Positions 7,488 through 14,576 of a stretch of DNA of 23,362 nt are shown here, piece by piece. The stretch's first letter is position 1, and each line of letters opens with the position of its first letter. Source of the DNA: Holdemanella hominis (GTDB lineage Bacteria > Bacillota_I > Bacilli_A > Erysipelotrichales > Erysipelotrichaceae); assembly GCF_014306155.1 (NCBI RefSeq), contig NZ_JACRWH010000032.1, forward strand, positions 1-23,362. Reading direction: 5' to 3'. A program made the translations under genes and the position numbers. The notes under the pieces were generated by a model. The model did not search any database and was not told where the DNA came from. It saw nothing but the letters and a program-made list of their open reading frames with translations.

Positions 7488-8048
7488 ATGATTAGTTCAA
7501 ATGATTTAAAACCAGGTCTTACAATTTTAGTGGATGGCGAAATCTATACGGTTTTAGAAGCATCACAAAATAAAACAGCTCGTAGTGCCATGGTTGTTAA
7601 GGCGAAAGTTCGTAATGTTCGTACTGGAAGTAATGTTGAATTGTCTTGGGGTGGTGGCGAAAAGGTTGAACCAGCTCAGATTGAAAAAAGAGAAATGCAG
7701 TATTTATATGATACAGATGAAGCTATGGTATTTATGGACAATGAAACATATGACCAGGTTGAAATTCCTATGGATCGTTTAAAATGGGAAAGAAACTTTA
7801 TTGTTCCAAATTCAAACGTAAATATTTCTAGCTATGAAGGTGAAATCTTAGGTGTTATTTTACCGGATAAAGCAACATTGAAAGTTGTTGAATGCGAACA
7901 GGCGGTAAAGGGAGACACAGCTACAAGTGCTAGTAAAAATGCTGTATTAGAAACTGGATTAGAAGTTAAAGTTCCTTTATTCATCAACCAAGATGAAATG
8001 ATCGTTGTCAACACAAACGACGGAAAATATTCAGGACGTGCAAAATAG
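7488..8048 (+). CDS. efp: Translation elongation factor P
   Basis: EF-P enters the ribosomal E site and relieves stalling at polyproline stretches. The 186-residue length and three-barrel layout are normal. The start has an excellent ribosome binding site (AAAAGGAG). The KOW-like N-domain begins SNDLKPGLTILVDGEIYTVLE; the C-terminal OB domain ends with GLEVKVPLFINQDEMIVVNT and DGKYSGRAK. The tip loop of domain I is unusual: where most EF-Ps have PGKG with a modifiable lysine, this one reads QNKTARSAMV, putting Arg32 at the position of Bacillus Lys32. Arg at this place is rhamnosylated in some Gram-negative EF-Ps, but no earP-like or other modification gene is seen nearby. Monocistronic. Confidence 0.95.
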   Translation: MISSNDLKPGLTILVDGEIYTVLEASQNKTARSAMVVKAKVRNVRTGSNVELSWGGGEKVEPAQIEKREMQYLYDTDEAMVFMDNETYDQVEIPMDRLKWERNFIVPNSNVNISSYEGEILGVILPDKATLKVVECEQAVKGDTATSASKNAVLETGLEVKVPLFINQDEMIVVNTNDGKYSGRAK

Positions 8049-8072
8049 GCAATCGCCTATTTTTCTTTTTTT
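8042..8072 (+). terminator. efp terminator
   Basis: Stem AATAGGC / GCCTATT (8044-8050 and 8055-8061), loop AATC, then TTTTTCTTTTTTT. The stem contains the efp TAG stop. Confidence 0.88.
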
Positions 8073-8114
8073 GCCAGATAGTGTATAATAGTAAGGAATG
8101 TTTAGGAGGTACTT

Positions 8115-8879
8115 ATGACTCAACTTTCAAGAAAACAAAAGTATCAAGAACTTAGAGATCGTTTAGATGAAGAAACAACTGCTGCTCAAGCGCAGCCAGT
8201 GAAACTACAAAGATTATCGCGTGTAGATAGTGGCTCACATGCCAACAAACCATTGTATCCACATGATACAGTGCGTGTTTCACCTACTGTAAAAGAAATG
8301 CCTACATCTCCAGTGATGGAAGATCTGCTTGGAGAAGTGAAGCAATATAATATTGATAATGGTAACCGTATCACAGATGATACACAGATCAATATTTTAA
8401 AACAGTTAGACACAACAAGTAGTGATACAATGAAGAGAAATCAACATGTGATTCCTATGGATACAGATGATGAAGATTTAGGTTCAACAATGAAGATTTC
8501 AAAACCAAGACAAACAATCACTCGTCAAGAACCTAAAGAAGAAAAAATCGTTCTTACAAGTCAGGATGTAGAGGATGCTAAAAAGCCATTGGATGATGAA
8601 TTGGATTTGATGTATCTTTCTCATGATGATTTTGATAAAACGGAAGAACAACCTAAAAAGGATAAGAAGAAAAAGTCAAAGCGCAAAAAAGAAAAGCGTG
8701 ATGAACTTGAATCTATGCCTAGCGCAAAAATGCGTATGAAAACTTCTGATTTTGAAAAGGCTAGTAGTCATAAAGAAAAGAAGAGCTCAGAAATCGTATT
8801 GAATGTCGTTTTAGCTATATTGATCTTAGCTTTAGTTGCGATCATCGGCTATTTAGTATGGACATTTAAGAATATTTAA
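8115..8879 (+). CDS. Charged tail-anchored membrane protein, unknown
   Basis: 254 residues; ribosome binding site AGGAGG, with a -10 TATAAT at 8084-8089 but no clear -35. Residues 1-~225 are hydrophilic, low-complexity and rich in Asp, Glu and Lys, with a basic patch (KKDKKKKSKRKKEKR, ~185-200); they are probably largely disordered. One hydrophobic helix (IVLNVVLAILILALVAIIG, ~227-245, continuing to VW) lies at the extreme C-terminus with only a few residues after it. It is therefore probably tail-anchored with the bulk in the cytoplasm. No catalytic motif is seen. Its stop codon abuts cmk, so it probably shares the cmk-der-gpsA-HU transcript. I do not recognise the family. Confidence 0.75.
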   Translation: MTQLSRKQKYQELRDRLDEETTAAQAQPVKLQRLSRVDSGSHANKPLYPHDTVRVSPTVKEMPTSPVMEDLLGEVKQYNIDNGNRITDDTQINILKQLDTTSSDTMKRNQHVIPMDTDDEDLGSTMKISKPRQTITRQEPKEEKIVLTSQDVEDAKKPLDDELDLMYLSHDDFDKTEEQPKKDKKKKSKRKKEKRDELESMPSAKMRMKTSDFEKASSHKEKKSSEIVLNVVLAILILALVAIIGYLVWTFKNI

Positions 8880-8890
8880 TGAGGATGGAC

Positions 8891-9541
8891 ATGAAAAAAA
8901 TTAATATTGCGATTGATGGCCCTAGCGGGGTCGGTAAAAGTACGATTGCGGATATTGTTGCAGAAAAGTTAAATATGCGCCATTTAGATACGGGTGCTAT
9001 GTATCGTTGTGTGGCGTATAAAACTTTAAAAGATGGAGTCAATATTCAAGATGAAAAGGCAATGTCAGATTTGATGGACACAATTGACATTCATTTTGAT
9101 GAAGATAACCATGTATATTTAGATGGGGAAGATGTATCTAAAGAAATTCGTATGAATAATGTATCTATGCAGGCTAGTAAAACAAGTCAGCTTGGTATTG
9201 TACGTAAAAAATTAGTGAATCTTCAACAAAAAGTATGTGCCAATAAAGGCTTTATTGTAGATGGTAGAGACATTTGTTCTGTTGTTTTGCCAGATGCAGA
9301 AGTAAAAATCTTTATGAGTGCATCGAGTAAGGCTAGAGCCCAAAGAAGATATGATGAGTATATTTCAAAGGGAATCGATGCTGATTATGAAACGATCTAT
9401 CAGGATATTGTCGCAAGAGACTATCAGGATATGCATCGTGAAATTTCGCCTTTAGTAAAAACAGAAGATGCGATTGAAATTGATACTTCTGATTTAACAA
9501 TTGATGAAGTCGTTTCAAAAGTATTAGATATAGTTGGATAA
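8891..9541 (+). CDS. cmk: Cytidylate kinase
   Basis: Phosphorylates CMP and dCMP with ATP. 216 residues from the ATG at 8891, which has GAGG six bases upstream; an ATG at 8879 overlaps the previous stop but has no ribosome binding site. The P-loop is IDGPSGVGKST, followed by HLDTGAMYRCVAYK (NMP-binding) and the late GRDICSVVLPDAEVKIFMSA segment with the Arg-rich lid (SKARAQRRYDEY). The usual GRDIGT is GRDICS here, a mild change. Together with pyrG in this window it covers two steps of CTP/CDP supply, though the two genes are separately transcribed. It lies 20 bases upstream of der, an arrangement common in Firmicutes. Confidence 0.95.
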   Translation: MKKINIAIDGPSGVGKSTIADIVAEKLNMRHLDTGAMYRCVAYKTLKDGVNIQDEKAMSDLMDTIDIHFDEDNHVYLDGEDVSKEIRMNNVSMQASKTSQLGIVRKKLVNLQQKVCANKGFIVDGRDICSVVLPDAEVKIFMSASSKARAQRRYDEYISKGIDADYETIYQDIVARDYQDMHREISPLVKTEDAIEIDTSDLTIDEVVSKVLDIVG

Positions 9542-9561
9542 TGTAGAAAGGGGACCACAAT

Positions 9562-10869
9562 ATGATTCGAGGTACTGTGGCCATCGTAGGTCGGCCAAAC
9601 GTCGGAAAATCAACGATATTCAATCGATTGATTGGACAAAGAAAGAGCATTGTAGATGATACACCCGGAGTAACAAGAGATAGAATTTATGGTGAAGTGG
9701 AATGGCTGACACAAACTTTTCGCTTGATCGATACGGGTGGTATTCAAATTGAGGACCAGGCATTTGCCCAGGAAATCAATATGCAGGTAGATATTGCGAT
9801 TGAAGAAGCGGATGTCATTATTTTCTTAACTTCTGCCAAAGAAGGAGTAATGACAGATGATACAATTATCGCAAGAAAGCTGCAAAAGTGTAAAAAGCCA
9901 GTTATTTTAGCTTGCAACAAAGTGGACAATCCAGAAATGCAGATGAATGTATATGAATTCTATGCGTTAGGTCTTGGAGATCCAATTGCGATTAGTGGGG
10001 CACATGGCATTGGACTTGGCGACTTGTTGGATGTCGTGATGGAAAAACTTCCAGAAAAAGATATCGCTCCATATGAAGGAATTACTTCATTCTGTTGCAT
10101 TGGACGTCCTAATGTTGGAAAATCAAGTTTGGTTAATTCCATCTTAAAAGAAGATCGTGTTATAGTATCCAATGTAGAAGGTACTACGCGTGATGCGATC
10201 GATACGCCATTTTTTGTGGATGATAAAGAATATATGATCATTGATACGGCAGGTATTCGTAAAAAAGGTAAAATCTATGAGAATATTGAAAAATATTCGA
10301 TCTTACGTGCTTTAAGTGCAATTGATCGTAGTAATGTCGTGTTATTCTTGATTGATGGTGAAAAGGGTATTCGTGATCAAGATAAGCATGTGGCTGGTCT
10401 TGCGCATGATGCTGGTAAAGGTGTTATCATTGTCTACAATAAGTGGGATACAGTTGAAAAAGATGAGAAGACCATGTCAAAGATTGAAAAGGAAATTCGT
10501 GCTCAATTCTTGTATTTGAATTATGCACCTATTGCGTATACTTCTGCACTTACTGGAAGTAAAGTGAATCAATTGATTCCTTTGATTGATCAAGTGCATG
10601 ATGCATGTACATTGCGTATTCCAACTAATGTATTAAATGATGTCATTTTGGATGCACAGATGATGAATCCGGCAAAACCTCACTTGGGAAAACAATTAAA
10701 GATTTATTATGCGAGCCAAGTTGCGGTTGAGCCACCGACAATTGTCTTATTTGTCAATGATCCAGAATTATTGCATTTTAGTTATGCTCGTTATATTGAA
10801 AATAAGTTAAGAGAAGCGTTTGGCTTTACGGGAACTCCAATTAAGATTTTGGCTCGTAAACGCTCATAG
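9562..10869 (+). CDS. der: Ribosome biogenesis GTPase Der (EngA)
   Basis: Essential double-GTPase acting in 50S subunit maturation. 435 residues, normal for Der. G-domain 1 starts at residue ~10 with GRPNVGKSTIFNRL, DTPGVTRD, DTGG and NKVD. G-domain 2 has GRPNVGKSSLVNSI, EGTTRDAID, DTAG and NKWD. The C-terminal KH-like domain includes NPAKPHLGKQLKIYYASQ and the ending FGFTGTPIKILARKR, both family-typical. Ribosome binding site AAAGGGG precedes the ATG. Co-transcribed between cmk and gpsA. Confidence 0.97.
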   Translation: MIRGTVAIVGRPNVGKSTIFNRLIGQRKSIVDDTPGVTRDRIYGEVEWLTQTFRLIDTGGIQIEDQAFAQEINMQVDIAIEEADVIIFLTSAKEGVMTDDTIIARKLQKCKKPVILACNKVDNPEMQMNVYEFYALGLGDPIAISGAHGIGLGDLLDVVMEKLPEKDIAPYEGITSFCCIGRPNVGKSSLVNSILKEDRVIVSNVEGTTRDAIDTPFFVDDKEYMIIDTAGIRKKGKIYENIEKYSILRALSAIDRSNVVLFLIDGEKGIRDQDKHVAGLAHDAGKGVIIVYNKWDTVEKDEKTMSKIEKEIRAQFLYLNYAPIAYTSALTGSKVNQLIPLIDQVHDACTLRIPTNVLNDVILDAQMMNPAKPHLGKQLKIYYASQVAVEPPTIVLFVNDPELLHFSYARYIENKLREAFGFTGTPIKILARKRS

Positions 10870-10882
10870 TAAGGAGTTAAAT

Positions 10883-11878
10883 ATGCGTACAGTTGTGATT
10901 GGTAGTGGAAGCTGGGGAACAGCTTTAGCTCAAGTATTACAAGATAATCATCAAGAAGTTTTAGTGTATGGTGTTGCAGAAGCTGAAGTTAATGATATTA
11001 ATGAAAATCATAAAAACTCAAAGTATTTTGGAGATGTTGAATTAAATCCAGAATTAAAGGCAACAACAGATATTCAATGTATCAAAGGAGCCGATATTGT
11101 ATTGTTGGCAGTACCAACAATCGCAATTGATCCAATTTGTCACCAAATCAATGATATATTAGATAAAAAGACAATTATCATCAACGTTTCTAAGGGATTC
11201 CACCCAGAAACAAATGAAAGAATGTCTGAAGTTATTCGTCGCTGTATTGATGAAGATAAATTAAGTTCCGTCGTAAGTTTAATTGGTCCAAGTCATGCAG
11301 AAGAAGTTGTCATTCGTTTATTAACTACAATTGATGCGATCAGTTTAAACAACGAGGATGCCGTAACCGTTCAAAACTTATTCTCAAATCAATACCTACG
11401 TATTTATACAGGAAATGATGAGATTGGTTCTGAACTTGGTGTAGCCATTAAAAACGTTATGGCTATCGCATCCGGTATCTTATCTGGTTTAGGCTATCAA
11501 GATAATACGCGTGCAGCCTTGATTACGCGTGGTTTACAGGAAATGATTCGTTATGGTGTTCATTTTGGTGGGCAACAAAAAACGTTCATGGGTCTAACTG
11601 GAATTGGAGACTTGATTGTAACTTGTACGAGTGTACATTCTCGTAACTTTGAAGCGGGTTACCAAATTGGAAAAGAGAATTCGGTTGAAAACTTCTTTAA
11701 GAACAACACAAAAACGGTAGAAGGTGTTCGTACCGCAAAAATTGTTCATCGTGTTGCGAAAGAAAATGGTATTGATATGCCAATTTGTGAAGAAGTTTAC
11801 CAAATTTTATTCAATGGAAAACTTCCAAGTGAATGTGCACAAGATTTAATGATTAGAGATTTAAAGAAGGAATTTTAA
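10883..11878 (+). CDS. gpsA: Glycerol-3-phosphate dehydrogenase [NAD(P)+]
   Basis: Reduces dihydroxyacetone phosphate to sn-glycerol-3-phosphate for phospholipid synthesis. 331 residues from the ATG at 10883, which follows AAGGAG; an in-frame ATG at 10820 lies inside der. The Rossmann motif is GSGSWGTALAQVL. Also present are NVSKGFHPET, GPSHAEEV, the catalytic-lysine segment AIKNVMAIASG, NTRAALITRGLQEM, and GLTGIGDLIVTCTS with SRNFEAG. After GPSHAEEV the usual P-T pair is replaced by LLTT, a minor departure. It lies 13 bases after der and one base before the HU gene. Confidence 0.96.
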   Translation: MRTVVIGSGSWGTALAQVLQDNHQEVLVYGVAEAEVNDINENHKNSKYFGDVELNPELKATTDIQCIKGADIVLLAVPTIAIDPICHQINDILDKKTIIINVSKGFHPETNERMSEVIRRCIDEDKLSSVVSLIGPSHAEEVVIRLLTTIDAISLNNEDAVTVQNLFSNQYLRIYTGNDEIGSELGVAIKNVMAIASGILSGLGYQDNTRAALITRGLQEMIRYGVHFGGQQKTFMGLTGIGDLIVTCTSVHSRNFEAGYQIGKENSVENFFKNNTKTVEGVRTAKIVHRVAKENGIDMPICEEVYQILFNGKLPSECAQDLMIRDLKKEF

Positions 11879-11879
11879 T

Positions 11880-12167
11880 ATGGGAAAGTATGTAAATAAA
11901 GAGTCTTTAACACAGGCTTTATCAATCAATTTAAATTTGTCTAAAAAAGACGCAGCATTTGCGGTAGACTTAATTTTTAATGAAATGAGTGATGCCTTGG
12001 CAAGTGATGGTCATGTAGATATCACAGCTTTTGGTAAGTTTGAAATTTTTGATCGTAAATCAAGAATGGGAATCAATCCTGTCACAAAAGAAAGAATGAT
12101 GATTCCGGCTACAAAACTTCCAAAGTTTCGTCCAAGTCAGACTTTAAAGAATAAGTGCAACAAATAG
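11880..12167 (+). CDS. hup: HU-family DNA-binding protein
   Basis: 95-residue nucleoid protein. The N-terminal helices (NKESLTQALSINLNLSKKDA) are followed by the beta-arm region VDITAFGKFEIFDRKSRMGINPVTKERMMIP. The DNA-intercalating Pro lies in GINPVT; the C-terminal helix follows KFRPSQTLK. The GAAGGAATTTTAAT ribosome binding site overlaps the end of gpsA, with one base between stop and start. It probably ends the cmk-der-gpsA-HU operon, since a strong terminator follows. Confidence 0.95.
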   Translation: MGKYVNKESLTQALSINLNLSKKDAAFAVDLIFNEMSDALASDGHVDITAFGKFEIFDRKSRMGINPVTKERMMIPATKLPKFRPSQTLKNKCNK

Positions 12168-12186
12168 GTCATATGACCTATTTTTG
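12162..12186 (+). terminator. Terminator after the HU gene
   Basis: Perfect palindrome built from AAATAGGTCA and TGACCTATTT (12162-12183) followed by T residues. The HU TAG stop lies in the 5' arm. Confidence 0.85.
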
Positions 12187-12205
12187 TCTTTAGAAAGGAT
12201 GGATC

Positions 12206-13576
12206 ATGAGCTTATTTATTGTGACATTAGGCTTTACATTAGCTATTTCAAGTAAGTGGGCCTATTCTTATTTTGGTTTATCGAGTTTTGAACAAATTGT
12301 ATACCACATTAAAGTTCCTTTGGAAGGTACCAATACGCAATTTATTTTTGGATGGATGAAAAAATGTTTACTTCCTGGTTTTATTTTTGGCCTCATTTTT
12401 AGTTGGATTTCTATAAACATAGCCAAACTTATTCTTTTACTTTGTTGTATATATGGTCTTTGTCAAATTCATTTTTTTTCATATGTTTTTAACCAATTTA
12501 AGAAGACGGATTTCTTTGATAAATACTACGTTGAATCTGAAGTTATTTCACCTGAAAAGAAGATGAATTTTATTCATATCTATCTAGAATCGATGGAAAC
12601 AACATATGCCACAAAAGAAGATGGAGGTAATGCAGATGAAGATTTATTGCCTTATCTGACTCAGCTTACAAAAGACTCCGTTTCTTTTTCACAAAATGAG
12701 AAAATTGGTGGAGCTAGAGTCTTAACAGGAACGGGTTGGACAACGGGAGGTATTGTTGCGAGTACGTCGGGTATTCCTTTAATTTTTAGTTTAAAACATA
12801 AATTTTGTAAGAACAAAGTTCCATTTATGCCTAATGTAAATACCCTTGGAGATATTCTAGAAAAAGATGGATATCATCGTGTCTTTATGATTGGTTCGGA
12901 TGCGACATTTGGTGGAAGAAGAAGCTATTTTGATCAACATGGTCATTATGATATTCAAGATACCGTTTCTTTAAAGAAAGAAGGAATTCTTGACAAGGAT
13001 TATCATGAATTCTGGGGGGTTGAGGATGATAAATTATTTGAATTTGCGAAAGAGAAAATCTTAAGTTTATCAAAATCATCCAAACCATTCGATTTCGAAA
13101 TGTTGACAGTCGATACGCACCATCCTTATGGGTATCAATCAAAAAATTGTAAGAATATCTTTAAAAAATCCTTATCGAATTCGATTCATCATACAGATGA
13201 AAATCTAAAAGATTTTATGGAATGGTTAAAGAAACAAGATTTCTATAAAGATACTGTTATAGTCATTCAGGGTGATCATACAAGTATGGCGGCTGAATAT
13301 ATTCATGATACATATTCATCTAACTATGATCGTCGAGTGTGGAATGCGTTTATTCATTCTAGAGTGAAACCTAAAAAAGAAAAAAACCGTGACTTTACGA
13401 CCATGGATTTTTATCCTACAATATTAACAGCTTTAGGATACAAGATTAAAGGCGATAAGCTTGGTTTAGGGACCAATCTATTTGGTGATAAACCAACACT
13501 TACAGAAGAGATCGATGCAAATCGAGTTGATAAAGAGATAAAAAGAAATTCAACTTTCTATAGGAGGCTCATGTGA
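12206..13576 (+). CDS. LTA synthase/MdoB-type phosphoglycerol transferase
   Basis: 456-residue membrane sulfatase-fold enzyme. Family members transfer phosphoglycerol from phosphatidylglycerol to lipoteichoic acid or glycans outside the cell. Three hydrophobic segments lie at ~1-23, ~54-70 and ~72-95, then the extracellular catalytic domain. Glu128 in IYLESMETTY is a metal ligand, Thr179 in GTGWTTGGIVAS is the predicted nucleophile, and His in VDTHHPYGY plus Asp357/His358 in QGDHTSM complete the site. The GWT-x-GGIVAS form is closer to MdoB/OpgB than to classical LtaS. The ribosome binding site AAAGGA precedes the ATG. The substrate is not determinable here. The stop overlaps a small membrane-peptide gene by four bases. 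Confidence 0.88.
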   Translation: MSLFIVTLGFTLAISSKWAYSYFGLSSFEQIVYHIKVPLEGTNTQFIFGWMKKCLLPGFIFGLIFSWISINIAKLILLLCCIYGLCQIHFFSYVFNQFKKTDFFDKYYVESEVISPEKKMNFIHIYLESMETTYATKEDGGNADEDLLPYLTQLTKDSVSFSQNEKIGGARVLTGTGWTTGGIVASTSGIPLIFSLKHKFCKNKVPFMPNVNTLGDILEKDGYHRVFMIGSDATFGGRRSYFDQHGHYDIQDTVSLKKEGILDKDYHEFWGVEDDKLFEFAKEKILSLSKSSKPFDFEMLTVDTHHPYGYQSKNCKNIFKKSLSNSIHHTDENLKDFMEWLKKQDFYKDTVIVIQGDHTSMAAEYIHDTYSSNYDRRVWNAFIHSRVKPKKEKNRDFTTMDFYPTILTALGYKIKGDKLGLGTNLFGDKPTLTEEIDANRVDKEIKRNSTFYRRLM

Positions 13577-13671
13577 AAAAAAGATTACGCAGTTTCATTA
13601 TTATATTAGTTGTGGCGTTCATTGTTTTTTCGATGATGGTCACGACCTTTATGCAGATGCTTCGATTCTAA
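13573..13671 (+). CDS. 32-residue single-helix membrane peptide
   Basis: Starts at a GTG (13573-13575) five bases after a perfect AGGAGG (13562-13567). The start overlaps the TGA of the phosphoglycerol transferase gene (GTGA), implying coupled translation. The peptide begins MKKRLRS, then a single hydrophobic helix (FIIILVVAFIVFSMMVTTFM), and ends QMLRF. A terminator directly follows the stop. Basic N-terminus plus one helix suggests a membrane peptide with its N-terminus inside. It may act with the upstream enzyme; this is inferred only from coupling. Confidence 0.65.
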   Translation: MKKRLRSFIIILVVAFIVFSMMVTTFMQMLRF

Positions 13672-13694
13672 CATTCCTTAGTGGAATGTTTTTT
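13670..13694 (+). terminator. Terminator of the phosphoglycerol transferase operon
   Basis: Stem AACATTCC / GGAATGTT (13670-13677 and 13683-13690), loop TTAGT, then a T-run to 13694. The stem begins in the small-peptide stop codon. Confidence 0.88.
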
Positions 13695-13737
13695 CATTTT
13701 AAAGTACAATGTAAATAGATGAATCGAGGTTTTAATT

Positions 13738-14166
13738 ATGACAAAAAAACAAAAAATCAAATTTATAGCGTTATTAACAACAACGGCTTCTTTAGCTGTT
13801 GGATCTTACTTCTTTAAAAAGAAAGTAGAGAAGATGAAAGAGGATGGTACATTTAATACAATGGTCTTTAAAAAGCGTTTAAACCAATATTTAAAGGCAG
13901 CTAAAAAAGATGAATTAACTTTAGAAATCATTGATGGCTTACTAGCTGAATTGGATAAGATGAATGATTTCAAGGCAACGCACGAAGGTTTTGAATTGAA
14001 TCTAGATACAGATAAGTATATGGAACTACAAGATTATCTTGATGTCTACTATTCTCGATTAGCAAGTTCAAATCATTTTAAACAAGCGGATACCAATGAA
14101 GATAATACGCAAGTACGTTTAAGGAAGTGTTTGAACACACAAAAATATATTTTAGAAAATTTCTAA
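13738..14166 (+). CDS. Small N-terminally anchored protein, unknown
   Basis: 142 residues. GAGG lies eight bases before the ATG. After a basic start (MTKKQKIK) one hydrophobic helix (FIALLTTTASLAVGSYFF, ~9-26) is followed by a charged, mostly helical domain: KKKVEKMKEDGTFNTMVFKK, then a segment with Asp/Glu/Lys alternation and YLDVYYSRL near residue ~100. It is probably a membrane-anchored cytoplasmic or envelope protein. There is no cleavage-site or lipobox Cys, so the helix is likely retained. I do not recognise the family. It is expressed separately from the operon before it, which ends in a terminator. Confidence 0.65.
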   Translation: MTKKQKIKFIALLTTTASLAVGSYFFKKKVEKMKEDGTFNTMVFKKRLNQYLKAAKKDELTLEIIDGLLAELDKMNDFKATHEGFELNLDTDKYMELQDYLDVYYSRLASSNHFKQADTNEDNTQVRLRKCLNTQKYILENF

Positions 14167-14168
14167 AG

Positions 14169-14193
14169 AAAGTCTCAAATCTATCTTGAATTT
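14169..14193 (+). repeat. 25-bp shared regulatory box, copy 1 (yolD promoter)
   Basis: This 25-bp sequence, with core TCAAATCTATCTTGA (14175-14189; TCAA-N7-TTGA dyad), recurs exactly and inverted at 15885-15909 before the Y-family polymerase. In both places it overlaps the -35 element TTGAAT. It is a strong operator candidate for the nearby S24 repressor. Confidence 0.75.
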
Positions 14194-14213
14194 ATATAAT
14201 AAACACGTATGAT
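14186..14213 (+). promoter_or_regulatory. Promoter of the yolD-like gene
   Basis: -35 TTGAAT (14186-14191), 16-nt spacer, -10 TATGAT (14208-14213), the same elements as the polymerase promoter. A second possible -10, TATAAT at 14195-14200, lacks a good -35. Confidence 0.55.
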
Positions 14214-14236
14214 ATCCTTATAAGGATGTGATACAC

Positions 14237-14563
14237 ATGGATTTAATACATAAGAAAAAAGAAAATCGGGCTCAGATCTTTCAGAGCTTTGATTCTTTAA
14301 AAGGCTTTAAAAAAATGATTCAAAAATGTGAAGTAGAAATTGTCAGGCCAAGAATTTTATCGCAGGATGATTATGAAATCTTAAACGAAAGAGTGCATGA
14401 AATTCAAAAAGGAAAACTTGTCACGATTGAGTATTATGATCGTATCAATTATAAAAGAATCACAGGCGTAGTTTCTAAAATCAATCTGGATACGCAAATA
14501 CTTCAAATCGTAAAGACAAAGATCAACCTGAAACAAATTAGCTACATACAATTAGAGGAGTGA
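14237..14563 (+). CDS. YolD-like protein
   Basis: 108 residues from the ATG at 14237; an in-frame GTG at 14228 overlaps the ribosome binding site AAGGA. The pattern fits the YolD-like family: RPRILSQDDYEILNERVHEI, then KLVTIEYYDRINYKRITGVV, and SKINLDTQILQIVKTK with a final QISYIQLEE, all beta-strands around a conserved YYD/DG turn. YolD-like genes typically accompany UvrX/UmuC-type Y-family polymerases in Firmicutes, and one lies immediately downstream here, but convergent rather than in the same operon. The function is not known precisely; a role linked to damage-induced mutagenesis is inferred from this association. Confidence 0.8.
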   Translation: MDLIHKKKENRAQIFQSFDSLKGFKKMIQKCEVEIVRPRILSQDDYEILNERVHEIQKGKLVTIEYYDRINYKRITGVVSKINLDTQILQIVKTKINLKQISYIQLEE

Positions 14564-14576
14564 AAACTCCTCTAAT
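14551..14576. other. Perfect hairpin spanning both convergent stop codons
   Basis: Arms ATTAGAGGAGT (14551-14561) and ACTCCTCTAAT (14566-14576) with a GAAA loop. The yolD TGA (14561-14563) and the polymerase TAG (14574-14572 on the minus strand) lie in or next to the arms. There is no U-tract on either strand, so it may act as a weak bidirectional terminator or a 3'-end stabiliser rather than a classic intrinsic terminator. Confidence 0.6.
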
